Below are positions 15,541 to 23,818 of a stretch of DNA of 64,000 nucleotides, in pieces. A program made the translations under genes and the position numbers. The first letter of the stretch is position 1; each line of letters begins with the position of its first letter. This DNA is from Chryseobacterium aahli (GTDB lineage Bacteria > Bacteroidota > Bacteroidia > Flavobacteriales > Weeksellaceae): NCBI RefSeq assembly GCF_022699665.1, contig NZ_JALDNB010000011.1:1-64000 (forward strand), read 5' to 3'. Under the pieces are notes generated by a model, which was given only the letters and a program-made list of their open reading frames with translations, ran no database searches and was not told the origin of the DNA.

Positions 15541-18072
15541 TTAAGATTTCTCAATTGCTGACTTTTTAGTCTTCTGAGTTTTTCCTTCTAATCCATCTTT
15601 AGCTTCATTCAAATCTAAAGTTACTGTTTCGCCTTCAGTTAATTGTTTATTCACCAACATTTCTGCCAATAAATCTTCAATATACTTCTGAATAGCTCTC
15701 TTCAATGGTCGTGCACCAAAATCTTTGTCCCAACCTTTTTCAGAGATGAAATCTTTGGCTTCTGTAGTTAAATCTACTTTATACCCTAATTTTTCAAGTC
15801 TTGAATATAGTTTGCCTAATTCAATATCGATAATTTTAGAAATATCAGTTCTTTCAAGAGAGTTGAAGATCACAATATCATCAATTCTGTTTAAGAATTC
15901 CGGAGCAAATGCTTTTTTAAGAGCGTTTTCAATCGTGCTTCTTGTTCTGGAATCTGAATTGGTTTTCTTAGCATTCGTACCAAATCCTACACCATCTCCA
16001 AAGTCTTTAATATCTCTGGTTCCGATGTTTGAAGTAAGGATGATAATTGTATTTCTAAAGTCAATTTTTCTACCTAAACTGTCGGTTACGTGACCTTCAT
16101 CTAAGATTTGCAACAAGATATTGAATACATCAGGATGCGCTTTTTCGATCTCATCTAAAAGAACAACTGCGTAAGGTTTTCTTCTAACTGCTTCTGTTAA
16201 TTGTCCTCCTTCTTCGTATCCAACATATCCCGGAGGCGCACCAACTAATCTTGAAACTGCGAATTTCTCCATATATTCACTCATATCAATTCTGATCAAT
16301 GCTTCGTCAGAATCAAAGAGTTCTCTCGCCATTACTTTAGCCAGCTCAGTTTTACCAACACCAGTTGTTCCTAAGAAAATAAATGTTCCAATCGGTCTGT
16401 TCGGATCTTTCAATCCAGCTCTGTTTCTTTGGATCGCTTTTACTACCTTTTTCACAGCGTCTTCTTGTCCGATCACTTTTCCGTTCAGATTATTATCCAT
16501 TCCGGCAAGTTTGTCAAGCTCGTTTTTACCGACTTTCGTTACAGGAACACCACTCATCATAGAAACTACTTCGGCAACACTTTCTTCAGATACAACTTCT
16601 TTTTTCTCTTTTACATCTTTATCCCACTGATCCTGAGCAGAATTCAACTCCATTTGTAAACGCTCTTCTTCGTCCTTTAGCTTTCTTGCTTCCAAATAAT
16701 CCTGAGCTTTTACAGCTTTTTGCTTCAGTTCTTTGATGTCTTCAATTTTCTTTTCAAAATCAATGATTTCTGTAGGAACCTTCATGTTTTTAATATAAAC
16801 ACGAGATCCAGCTTCATCCATCGCATCAATCGCCTTGTCCGGTAAAAATCGGTCTGTAATGTATCTTGATGTCAAATTGACACAAGCCAAAATAGCTTCC
16901 TCCGTATACACTACATTGTGATGCTCTTCATATTTATCTTTAATCTGATTCAAAATCTGAATAGTTTCCTCAATATTGGTAGGTTCTACCATTACTTTTT
17001 GGAATCTTCTTTCTAAAGCACCATCTTTCTCAATATACTGACGGTATTCGTCAAGGGTTGTAGCACCAATACATTGAATTTCTCCTCTTGCCAAAGCTGG
17101 TTTGAACATATTGGAGGCATCTAAACTTCCTGTAGAACTTCCTGCTCCAACAATTGTGTGCAACTCATCAATGAATAAAATCACGTCACGGTTCTTTTCA
17201 AGCTCCGTCATGATGGCTTTCATTCTTTCTTCAAACTGACCACGGTATTTTGTTCCGGCAACTAAGCTCGCTAAATCAAGCGTGATGACTCTTTTACCAA
17301 AAAGAACTCTTGAAACTTTCTTCTGTTGAATTCTTAAAGCCAAACCTTCCGCAATCGCAGATTTACCAACTCCAGGTTCACCAATCAACAACGGATTGTT
17401 TTTCTTTCTTCTCGATAAAATCTGAGAAACTCTTTCAATTTCTTTCTCACGACCGATTACTGGGTCTAATTTCCCGTCTCTAGCCAAAGAAGTCAAGTCT
17501 CTACCAAAGTTATCCAAGGTCGGAGTTTTACTTTTTGCAGAACCTAAATTTCCTGTAGGCTTTCTCATTTGCTCAAATTCTTCTCTGTCATCGTCATCAT
17601 CATACGCAGAGTTTTGAGGTGCAGATTGACCAGAATTTTTTAGCATGGTTTGATATTCTCTTGAAACTCCTTCATAATCAATGTCGTAAGCTCCCAAAAT
17701 GCTTGAAGTAGGGTCCTCATATTTGTATAAAATGCCCAAAAGCAAGTGAACGGTATTGATCTCGTTGCTCTTATATTGTCTGCATTCTAGCTCCGCACGT
17801 TTAATGGAATGATCTGCCATTTTGGTGAATGAAATATTGGTAACCTCTTCAGAAATAGGATTTAGACTTGCTGTATTTAAAGTTTCAATTTTTCTTCTGA
17901 TTTGTGTTAAATCGGCATTCAGCCCTTGAAGGATTTCTTTTGCAGAGTTTTCTGTTTTTATAATACCTAAAAGTAGATGTTCTGTATTAAGAAATTCACT
18001 TTTCAGCCGCTTAGCTTCATTTTTGCTTTGTTTGAACACTTGGCTCAAACCTTGTGAAAACTTATAATCCAT
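15541..18072 (-). CDS. clpC: ATP-dependent Clp protease ATP-binding subunit ClpC
   Basis: An AAA+ unfoldase that feeds proteins to ClpP. A double Clp N-domain (1-145) is followed by an acidic linker (DDDDD, about 158-162). The first ATPase module has Walker A GEPGVGKS at 231-238 and Walker B VILFIDE at 297-303. A UVR-type coiled segment lies at about 436-471. The second module has GTTGVGKT at 568-575 and VVLLDE at 636-641. The VGFG loop for ClpP docking is at about 695. The protein has 843 residues from the ATG at 18072; an in-frame TTG 15 bp upstream is less likely. An 8-bp inverted repeat at 18096-18114 lies in the promoter region. Confidence 0.96.
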   Translation of the reverse strand: MDYKFSQGLSQVFKQSKNEAKRLKSEFLNTEHLLLGIIKTENSAKEILQGLNADLTQIRRKIETLNTASLNPISEEVTNISFTKMADHSIKRAELECRQYKSNEINTVHLLLGILYKYEDPTSSILGAYDIDYEGVSREYQTMLKNSGQSAPQNSAYDDDDDREEFEQMRKPTGNLGSAKSKTPTLDNFGRDLTSLARDGKLDPVIGREKEIERVSQILSRRKKNNPLLIGEPGVGKSAIAEGLALRIQQKKVSRVLFGKRVITLDLASLVAGTKYRGQFEERMKAIMTELEKNRDVILFIDELHTIVGAGSSTGSLDASNMFKPALARGEIQCIGATTLDEYRQYIEKDGALERRFQKVMVEPTNIEETIQILNQIKDKYEEHHNVVYTEEAILACVNLTSRYITDRFLPDKAIDAMDEAGSRVYIKNMKVPTEIIDFEKKIEDIKELKQKAVKAQDYLEARKLKDEEERLQMELNSAQDQWDKDVKEKKEVVSEESVAEVVSMMSGVPVTKVGKNELDKLAGMDNNLNGKVIGQEDAVKKVVKAIQRNRAGLKDPNRPIGTFIFLGTTGVGKTELAKVMARELFDSDEALIRIDMSEYMEKFAVSRLVGAPPGYVGYEEGGQLTEAVRRKPYAVVLLDEIEKAHPDVFNILLQILDEGHVTDSLGRKIDFRNTIIILTSNIGTRDIKDFGDGVGFGTNAKKTNSDSRTRSTIENALKKAFAPEFLNRIDDIVIFNSLERTDISKIIDIELGKLYSRLEKLGYKVDLTTEAKDFISEKGWDKDFGARPLKRAIQKYIEDLLAEMLVNKQLTEGETVTLDLNEAKDGLEGKTQKTKKSAIEKS

Positions 18073-18095
18073 AATATTGTATCTCAAATTGGAAT

Positions 18096-18114
18096 AACGA
18101 TAACATTTATCGTT
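18096..18114. promoter_or_regulatory. Inverted repeat upstream of clpC
   Basis: AACGATAA (18096-18103), spacer CAT, TTATCGTT (18107-18114): perfect 8-bp arms. It begins 24 bp before the clpC ATG, next to a weak -7-like CAAATTGG (18085-18092, minus strand), a good position for a repressor. Confidence 0.4.
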
Positions 18115-18229
18115 TATTCTATATCTAAATTACAAATATTTTACCAAAAAACAATTAATGACTTTATGGCAGAAAAAAGTTTTTTATCTTACTGAAAATG
18201 ACTAAGTTTGTTATCCTCAAAATTCCCTT

Positions 18230-18454
18230 ATGAGCTCCGAAATTACAAATTACATCGGCTATGCCGCTTCCGTTTTCATTATATTAAGTTTTATTCTTAA
18301 AGATTTAACCAAAATCAGGATTGTCAATTTGGTCGGATGTATCTGTTTTGTCATCTACGGCATTTTCAGCGGAATGCTTTGGCCTGTAATTATTCCAAAC
18401 GGAATTATATGTTTTGTACAGGTTTATCATTTACTGATTGCAAAGAAGAAATAA
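18230..18454 (+). CDS. Small YgjV-like inner-membrane protein
   Basis: A 74-residue protein with three predicted helices (ITNYIGYAASVFIILSFIL, IRIVNLVGCICFVIYGIFSG, PVIIPNGIICFVQVYHLL). The pattern of YGIFSG followed by PN resembles the YgjV/PQ-loop-like small membrane proteins of Bacteroidota. Such proteins have sometimes been mislabelled as uroporphyrinogen decarboxylase. The stop codon overlaps the ATG of the next gene by one base (TAATG), so the two are translationally coupled. Confidence 0.8.
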   Translation: MSSEITNYIGYAASVFIILSFILKDLTKIRIVNLVGCICFVIYGIFSGMLWPVIIPNGIICFVQVYHLLIAKKK

Positions 18455-19551
18455 TGGCTCGAAAAAAAGTATTGACTTCCGCATTCAGCAATCTTTATAC
18501 TGACCAAAGAATCGAGAAAGTTTGTCGAACATTACATGAAAACGGTTATAATGTAGAATTAATTGGTAACAATTGGGGTGGGGAGGAAAAAATGTCTCGT
18601 CCATATTCTTTTTCCAGAATAAATATCGTTTCTAAAATTCTAAAAACAGCCTATTTTGAATTCAATTGGAAGCTGTATTATGAGCTAAAGAAAAAAGCTG
18701 ACGAAAATACGATTCTTCATGCCAATGATTTAGATGCATTGCTGCCCAGTTATCTTATCGCTAAAAAATTAAATATTCCATTAATCTTTGACAGTCACGA
18801 AATTTTCTCGGAAATGCCTGCCGTTCAGGGGAAAATGTCTCAAAAAATATGGCGTTATCTGCAAAATAAAATAGTTCCTAATCTTAAATTCATGATTACC
18901 GCAAGCGGAAGTTACGGAAAATGGTTTGAGAATAAATACGGAATTAAGCCAATTATCGTTCAAAATGCGCCTAGAAAAATTGATTTTTCAATAGTAATTC
19001 CTGAAAATTACCCGAAAATACTTTTGTATCAAGGTGCAATCAACCCTTTTCGTGGAATTGATAAAGCCATTTTGGCAATGCATCATGTTGACAATGTTAT
19101 TTTTAAAATTGCCGGCGATGGTCCAAAGAAAAGAGAATACGAAGATTTAGTTATCAAAAAAAATCTTCAGGCTAAAGTTCAGTTTTTAGGAAAATTGCTT
19201 CCGGAAGATTTAAGAAAAATCACGTTAACTGCCGACGTAGGAATGAGCATCGAAGAAAATGGTGGAGAGAGTTATGAGTTTTCACTTCCTAATAAAGTGT
19301 TAGACTGCATTCAGGCAAGAGTTCCTTTAATTTTATCCCCACTTCCAGAAATGCTAAATATTAAAAATCAATTTGATGTTGGTGAGATTATCGAAAATCA
19401 CGAGCCTGAAAATATCGCTAAAGCAATCAATTTAATTTTAAATAAAGGAAGAAAAAACTATCAATCTGAATTAGAAAAAGCCTCCGGAATTCTTTGCTGG
19501 GAAAATGAAGAGATTAAATTACTAGGAGTTTTTGAAAAAGCATCTCTTTAA
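18454..19551 (+). CDS. Glycosyltransferase, GT4-like
   Basis: A 365-residue cytoplasmic or membrane-associated glycosyltransferase. The N-terminal half contains LHANDLDALLPSYLIA and FDSHEIFSEMPAVQG, and the C-terminal half has the GT-B nucleotide-sugar motif (YQGAINPFRGIDKAI, IAGDGPKKREYEDL, VQFLGKLLPEDL, then a Glu-rich GMSIEENGGESYEFSLPNKVLD). The start at 18454 is set by overlap with the upstream stop; the open frame extends further but only through the coding region of the previous gene. Probably adds a sugar to an envelope polysaccharide or LPS; acceptor unknown. Confidence 0.88.
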   Translation: MARKKVLTSAFSNLYTDQRIEKVCRTLHENGYNVELIGNNWGGEEKMSRPYSFSRINIVSKILKTAYFEFNWKLYYELKKKADENTILHANDLDALLPSYLIAKKLNIPLIFDSHEIFSEMPAVQGKMSQKIWRYLQNKIVPNLKFMITASGSYGKWFENKYGIKPIIVQNAPRKIDFSIVIPENYPKILLYQGAINPFRGIDKAILAMHHVDNVIFKIAGDGPKKREYEDLVIKKNLQAKVQFLGKLLPEDLRKITLTADVGMSIEENGGESYEFSLPNKVLDCIQARVPLILSPLPEMLNIKNQFDVGEIIENHEPENIAKAINLILNKGRKNYQSELEKASGILCWENEEIKLLGVFEKASL

Positions 19552-19628
19552 TTTTAAACAATTCAATCGTTCTAAATTTAAAACTACTAATTAAAATTTT
19601 GCTTGCAATTCTAAAAAAAGGACACCTT

Positions 19629-19722
19629 AAAACTTGTATTTCGAAAATAAGCGAAGCGGCTTTGTTTATCTTAAAATATTTCCAAACCTTTCAAAAAGTA
19701 TTTGTCTAACCTTGCGTTAAAA
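19629..19722 (+). repeat. Dispersed intergenic repeat, copy C
   Basis: Begins AAAACTTGTATT like copy A, has AAGCGAAGCGGCTTTG in the middle and CTTGCGTTAAAAA near the end. The copy is more diverged than B and D. It fills most of the gap between the glycosyltransferase and sufE. Confidence 0.7.
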
Positions 19723-19790
19723 AATCTTTAAATAATAAGTAACAGTTTTTTCAGTTTAAATCTGACCTAAATTATCTTTTTAAAATTGGT

Positions 19791-19798
19791 TATCTTTG
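19791..19798 (+). promoter_or_regulatory. -7 box of sufE
   Basis: TATCTTTG matches TAnnTTTG and ends 16 bp before the ATG at 19815. Confidence 0.65.
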
Positions 19799-19814
19799 CA
19801 AAAAGAAAGTAGAA

Positions 19815-20234
19815 ATGACCATTAAAGAAAATCAGCAGGAACTTATTGACGAATTTGCTTTTCTTGAAGACTGGGAGCAGAAATATGAGTACATCATAGA
19901 TTTGGGTAAAGAACTGAAAGGTCTTCCGGAAGAACAGAAAACAGATGATAACCTCATTAAAGGGTGTCAAAGCAAAGTGTGGATTGACGCTGAATTTAAA
20001 GATGGAAAACTATTTTTCAACGCAGATTCTGACGGAATTCTTCCAAAAGGAATCGTTTCTTTATTGGTAAGTATTTATAGCGGTCACTCTACTCAGGAAA
20101 TCCTTGATTCTGATTTTGAATTTATTTCCGAAATCGGATTACAGGAATTTTTATCTCCTTCTAGAGCCAACGGATTGATGGCAATGACCAAGCAAATCAA
20201 ATTTTACGCAGTCGCATACCAACTGAAATCTTAG
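19815..20234 (+). CDS. sufE: SufE family cysteine desulfurase activator
   Basis: Accepts persulfide sulfur from SufS and passes it to the Fe-S assembly scaffold. The 139-residue protein has the acceptor Cys51 in LIKGCQSKVW, the FNADSDGILPKGIVSLLVSIYSG core and a C-terminal LSPSRANGLMAM segment, all typical of SufE. It has its own promoter and is followed 2 bp later by a GTG-started glycosyltransferase gene, so the first gene of this three-gene unit is unrelated to the next two. The suf operon itself is not in the window. Confidence 0.95.
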   Translation: MTIKENQQELIDEFAFLEDWEQKYEYIIDLGKELKGLPEEQKTDDNLIKGCQSKVWIDAEFKDGKLFFNADSDGILPKGIVSLLVSIYSGHSTQEILDSDFEFISEIGLQEFLSPSRANGLMAMTKQIKFYAVAYQLKS

Positions 20235-20236
20235 TT

Positions 20237-21202
20237 GTGACCAGAATTTTAGCATATCGTTTTTCCGCTTTTGGTGATGTCGCTATGACAATGCCTGTTT
20301 TCCGTGAGTTTCTTGAGCAAAATCCTGATGTTGAAATTGTAATGGTTTCAAGAAATAATTTTGAGAGCTTATTCACTGATATTCCGAATGTTATCTTTCA
20401 TGGAATTGACCTTGATGATTATAAAGGTTTTTTAGGAATCAGACGATTAGGTAAAGAATTGCTTAAACAATATCAGCCTGATTATATTGCTGATTTACAC
20501 GATGTTATCCGCACGAAAATTTTAGATAAAATTTATGTTCGCAAAGGTTTAAAAGTTTTCAAAATCAACAAAGGTAAAGAGGAAAAGGAAGCCCTGACGG
20601 ATGTTTGGAATTTAGATAAAATCCAACTGAAAAGAACAGTAGAACGTTATGCAGATGTTTTTCGTGATATGGGTTTTAAGGTTCAACTCTCGCACCAATT
20701 AAGACCAAAATCTAATCAGAAATCGGGAATTGGTTTTGCGCCTTTTGCCCAACATAAAGGTAAAATGTTGCCGCTGGAAAAATCTTTCGAACTTGTGAAA
20801 ATTTTAGCAGAAAAGCATGTGATTTACTTTTTCGGTGGTGGTAAAAAGGAAACTGAAACTCTTGAGAGATGGGAAAAACAAATTCCAAACACTCAAAGTT
20901 TAGCCGGAAAACTTAATCTCTCTGAAGAACTGAACAGAATTTCTCAACTTGAAGTAATGATTTCGATGGACTCAGCTAATATGCATTTAGCGAGTGTTGT
21001 AGGAACTCGTTGCGTTTCTATTTGGGGTTCTACACATCCGTATGCAGGATTTTTAGGTTTCGGACAAAGTGAGGGTGATGTTGTTCAAATTAATGATCTT
21101 ACCTGCAGACCTTGTTCTGTTTTTGGCGATAAAGAATGTTATCGTGGAGATTGGGCTTGCCTAGAGGAAATAAGTGTACAGCAAATCATTAATAAAATTT
21201 AA
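20237..21202 (+). CDS. Glycosyltransferase family 9 (heptosyltransferase-like)
   Basis: A 321-residue GT9 protein that probably transfers a heptose or related sugar onto lipid A-core. It shows LAYRFSAFGDVAMTMPV at the start, IGFAPFAQHKGKMLPLE in the nucleotide-sugar half, and the signature AGKLNLSEELNRISQLEVMISMDSANMHLASVVGTRCVSIWGSTHP. The start is GTG at 20237, 2 bp after the sufE stop, and no nearer ATG fits. Next to it is a family 2 glycosyltransferase, which supports a role in envelope glycan assembly. Confidence 0.93.
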   Translation: MTRILAYRFSAFGDVAMTMPVFREFLEQNPDVEIVMVSRNNFESLFTDIPNVIFHGIDLDDYKGFLGIRRLGKELLKQYQPDYIADLHDVIRTKILDKIYVRKGLKVFKINKGKEEKEALTDVWNLDKIQLKRTVERYADVFRDMGFKVQLSHQLRPKSNQKSGIGFAPFAQHKGKMLPLEKSFELVKILAEKHVIYFFGGGKKETETLERWEKQIPNTQSLAGKLNLSEELNRISQLEVMISMDSANMHLASVVGTRCVSIWGSTHPYAGFLGFGQSEGDVVQINDLTCRPCSVFGDKECYRGDWACLEEISVQQIINKI

Positions 21203-21207
21203 GTTTA

Positions 21208-22107
21208 ATGAAGCTTTCTGTATGTATTCCGGTCTATAATTTTGATGTTCGGGAACTCGTTTTCGACCTGAAAAAAGAAATCAAAGAGAATCTTATAGAC
21301 GCAGAAATTATTTTGATTGATGATGCTTCTGATGAAAAATTCAAAACATTTAATAAAGAACTTCAAAACGAAGTAAAGAGTTTTGTTTTACTCGAAAAAA
21401 ATATCGGCAGATCCAAAATCCGAAATCTTTTTTTAGAATATGCCGAAGGTGATTATTTGCTTTTTTTAGATTGTGATGGAAAAATCATTGAATCAAATTT
21501 TCTGACAATTTATGTTGACTTTCTGCGAGCAAATAGAAATGTTGATGTTTTATATGGTGGAAGAACTGTAATAAAAAACCTTATTGATAAAAAGTATATT
21601 CTGAGGTGGAAATTTGCTGTGGAACGTGAGAATTTGCCGATTTCAGCACGTAATGAAAAACCATATCTTTCTTTTCAAACGAATAATTTTGTTATAAAAC
21701 GAGAAATATTCACTACTGTAAATTTTAATCCAGAATTTGAGAATTACGGATATGAAGATTTGCTTTTCGCAATGGATTTGAAATCTGAGCAGATTAAAAT
21801 TCATCACATAGATAACCCTATTTTTAATAATGATCTGGAAAGTAATGATGTTTATTTATTAAAGGTAGAAGAGTCTGTAGAAAGTCTTTATAAGATGCTT
21901 AAAACGGATTCGCTAAAACTTAGAATTTCTGAAATTAAATTAGTAAAAGCGTACGCTTTTTTACAAAAAATGCATTTTGAATCATTCTTTCTTTCTTTTT
22001 TTAATCTTATTGATGGAAGAATAAAGAAAAATCTTCTTTCGGTTCAACCTAATTTAAGAAATCTTGATTTGTACAAATTGGGATTACTGCTAAAAAAGAT
22101 GAAATAA
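21208..22107 (+). CDS. Glycosyltransferase family 2
   Basis: A 299-residue GT-A enzyme. The N-terminus reads LSVCIPVYNFD, followed by IILIDDASDE and the metal-binding LLFLDCDGKI in place of DxD. A second domain has FQTNNFVIKREIF and NYGYEDLLFAMDL, typical of the chondroitin/LPS-type GT2 group. It begins 5 bp after the GT9 gene. The substrate is unknown; the shared operon suggests the same surface glycan. Confidence 0.92.
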   Translation: MKLSVCIPVYNFDVRELVFDLKKEIKENLIDAEIILIDDASDEKFKTFNKELQNEVKSFVLLEKNIGRSKIRNLFLEYAEGDYLLFLDCDGKIIESNFLTIYVDFLRANRNVDVLYGGRTVIKNLIDKKYILRWKFAVERENLPISARNEKPYLSFQTNNFVIKREIFTTVNFNPEFENYGYEDLLFAMDLKSEQIKIHHIDNPIFNNDLESNDVYLLKVEESVESLYKMLKTDSLKLRISEIKLVKAYAFLQKMHFESFFLSFFNLIDGRIKKNLLSVQPNLRNLDLYKLGLLLKKMK

Positions 22108-22212
22108 ATTACTGTTGCCCAAAATCCCCAAAACAATTAAATAAACACCCTTTTCAATAATTTCTATAAAATTTCAAAACGTCTACAAACTCCCATGAAT
22201 AGATATAAAATA

Positions 22213-22242
22213 AAAAACTCTCAGAATAATCTGAGAGTTTTT
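22213..22242 (-). terminator. Terminator of the tRNA operon
   Basis: AAACTCTCAG (22215-22224) pairs perfectly with CTGAGAGTTT (22231-22240); on the minus strand a T run follows. It lies directly after the second tRNA-Val. Confidence 0.9.
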
Positions 22243-22243
22243 G

Positions 22244-22318
22244 TGGGCCCTGAGGGATTCGAACCCCCGACCCTCTGGGTGTAAACCAGATGCTCTGAAC
22301 CAACTGAGCTAAGAGCCC
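22244..22318 (-). tRNA. tRNA-Val (anticodon TAC)
   Basis: The reverse complement folds as a 75-nt cloverleaf: acceptor GGGCTCT/AGGGCCC, D-stem GCTC/GAGC, anticodon stem TCTGG/CCAGA with loop TTTACAC (anticodon TAC), T-stem GGGGG/CCCTC (one G-T pair) with loop TTCGAAT. The discriminator base is A. No CCA is encoded, so it must be added after transcription. It is identical to the copy 33 bp upstream in the same transcript. Confidence 0.97.
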
Positions 22319-22351
22319 TGAATTTTTTTGAAAGGTTTCAGTAAACCTTTG

Positions 22352-22426
22352 TGGGCCCTGAGGGATTCGAACCCCCGACCCTCTGGGTGTAAACCAGATG
22401 CTCTGAACCAACTGAGCTAAGAGCCC
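22352..22426 (-). tRNA. tRNA-Val (anticodon TAC), first of an identical pair
   Basis: Same sequence and cloverleaf as the copy at 22244-22318, anticodon TAC, no encoded CCA. It is the promoter-proximal copy. The 33-nt spacer between the copies forms a perfect hairpin (AAAGGTTT-CAGT-AAACCTTT, 22331-22350), probably a processing signal or recombination relic. Confidence 0.97.
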
Positions 22427-22452
22427 TAGACGATTTCTCGTTTTGAGTGGTG

Positions 22453-22483
22453 CAAATATACATACTTATTTTATATCAGTCAA
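22453..22483 (-). promoter_or_regulatory. Promoter of the tRNA-Val operon
   Basis: On the minus strand TTG (22483-22481), 20 bp, then TATATTTG (22460-22453), about 27 bp before the first tRNA. The -33 element lies inside the 3' end of folC. Confidence 0.7.
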
Positions 22484-23710
22484 GTTTTTTTCTAAAAATT
22501 CTCCGACTACAAAGTTGCTTCCGCCAATAAAAATCAAATCTTCGTCTGTAGCTTGTTGTTTTGCAGAAAGATAGGCTTCTTGTACAGAGTCAAAAATTTT
22601 ATAAATTATTTTTGCTTGAAGTAATAAATCTTCATATTCTTTAGGGTCGCGACCTCTATTTATCGCTGGTTTTGCAAAATAGAACGCAGAATTTTCAGGA
22701 AGTATCGTCATAACATTATCAATTTTCTTGTCATTCACGAAACCTAAAACGATATGTTTATGTTTCGGGATGGAATTTAATTGAGAAAAAACATATTCCA
22801 GACCGGCCTGATTGTGTCCAGTGTCACAAATCGTCAAAGGATTTTGTGAAAATTCAAACCAGCGGCCGATGAATCCAGTGTTCTGATGGACGTTTAGTAA
22901 TCCTTTTTCTAGATTTTCGTCAGAAATTTTTACATCTAATTTTCTAAGCTCTTCAATCAAGGCTAAAACAACCCGAATGTTCTTCTCTTGGTAGTTTCCT
23001 TTTAGATCTGATTTTAAATTTGTTTTTAATAGAGTAGCGTCAACGAAATGGGTGTTTTCTTTTTCAGCTTTAATTTTAATAATATTTTTAACTACTTCAT
23101 TATCGTCACCAAAAATCACCGGAACATCTGTCTTAATAATTCCTGCTTTTTCAAAAGCAATTTCTTCAATGGTATTTCCTAAAATATTCTGATGATCAAG
23201 CTGAACATTTGTGATTGCAGAAACTAATGGTTTAATGATATTGGTAGAGTCTAATCTTCCACCCAAACCGACTTCTATAATGGCAAAGTCTACTTTTTTC
23301 TGATAAAAATATTCAAATGCCATAATGGTTGTAAATTCAAAAAAAGAAGGTATGATATCTTCTGGCAGTGTTTTAAGCTTTTGGATAAAATGAAAAACAA
23401 ATTCTTTATCACAGTTTTCTCCATTTATTTTGATTCTTTCTGTGAAATCAATCAGATGTGGTGAGTTGTACAATCCAATTTTATAGCCCGAATCTTGAAG
23501 AACAGACGCCAGCATATTGCTTGTAGAACCTTTTCCGTTGGTACCACCAATGTGAATGCATTTAATCTTCTCCTGCGGATTGCCAAAAAAATCGCAGAGT
23601 TTTGTAATATTATCAAGTCCTGGTTTGTAAGCTTTCTCCCCATCAATCTGATAATTCGGAGCCTGAACGAAAAGCCACTCGACGGCTTCCTGATATTCTT
23701 CGTTTGTCAT
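22466..23710 (-). CDS. folC: Bifunctional folylpolyglutamate/dihydrofolate synthase
   Basis: Ligates glutamate to dihydropteroate and folates. The P-loop is HIGGTNGKGSTSNMLASVL near residue 55, followed by the LIDFTERIKING loop and the Mur-ligase middle domain with VGLGGRLDSTN, and DHQNILGNTIEEIAFEKAGIIK. The C-terminal domain has CDTGHNQAGLEY. The 414-residue length is normal. Its last codons overlap the promoter of the downstream tRNA pair. It is a single gene. Confidence 0.95.
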   Translation of the reverse strand: MTNEEYQEAVEWLFVQAPNYQIDGEKAYKPGLDNITKLCDFFGNPQEKIKCIHIGGTNGKGSTSNMLASVLQDSGYKIGLYNSPHLIDFTERIKINGENCDKEFVFHFIQKLKTLPEDIIPSFFEFTTIMAFEYFYQKKVDFAIIEVGLGGRLDSTNIIKPLVSAITNVQLDHQNILGNTIEEIAFEKAGIIKTDVPVIFGDDNEVVKNIIKIKAEKENTHFVDATLLKTNLKSDLKGNYQEKNIRVVLALIEELRKLDVKISDENLEKGLLNVHQNTGFIGRWFEFSQNPLTICDTGHNQAGLEYVFSQLNSIPKHKHIVLGFVNDKKIDNVMTILPENSAFYFAKPAINRGRDPKEYEDLLLQAKIIYKIFDSVQEAYLSAKQQATDEDLIFIGGSNFVVGEFLEKNLTDIK

Positions 23711-23818
23711 GATGCAAAATTCCCAAAACTTTCATTAAAATGAAACAATAATTTTTCAAAATTGTAACTTTTTTCAATTCTCTTCGTCTAATCGGTAAAA
23801 AGCAATAAATATCTACGT

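Noticed and set aside
22154..22411. An open frame of 85 codons with a duplicated peptide on the minus strand
   Set aside because: It reads through the two identical tRNA-Val genes; the repeated peptide comes from the duplicated tRNA sequence.
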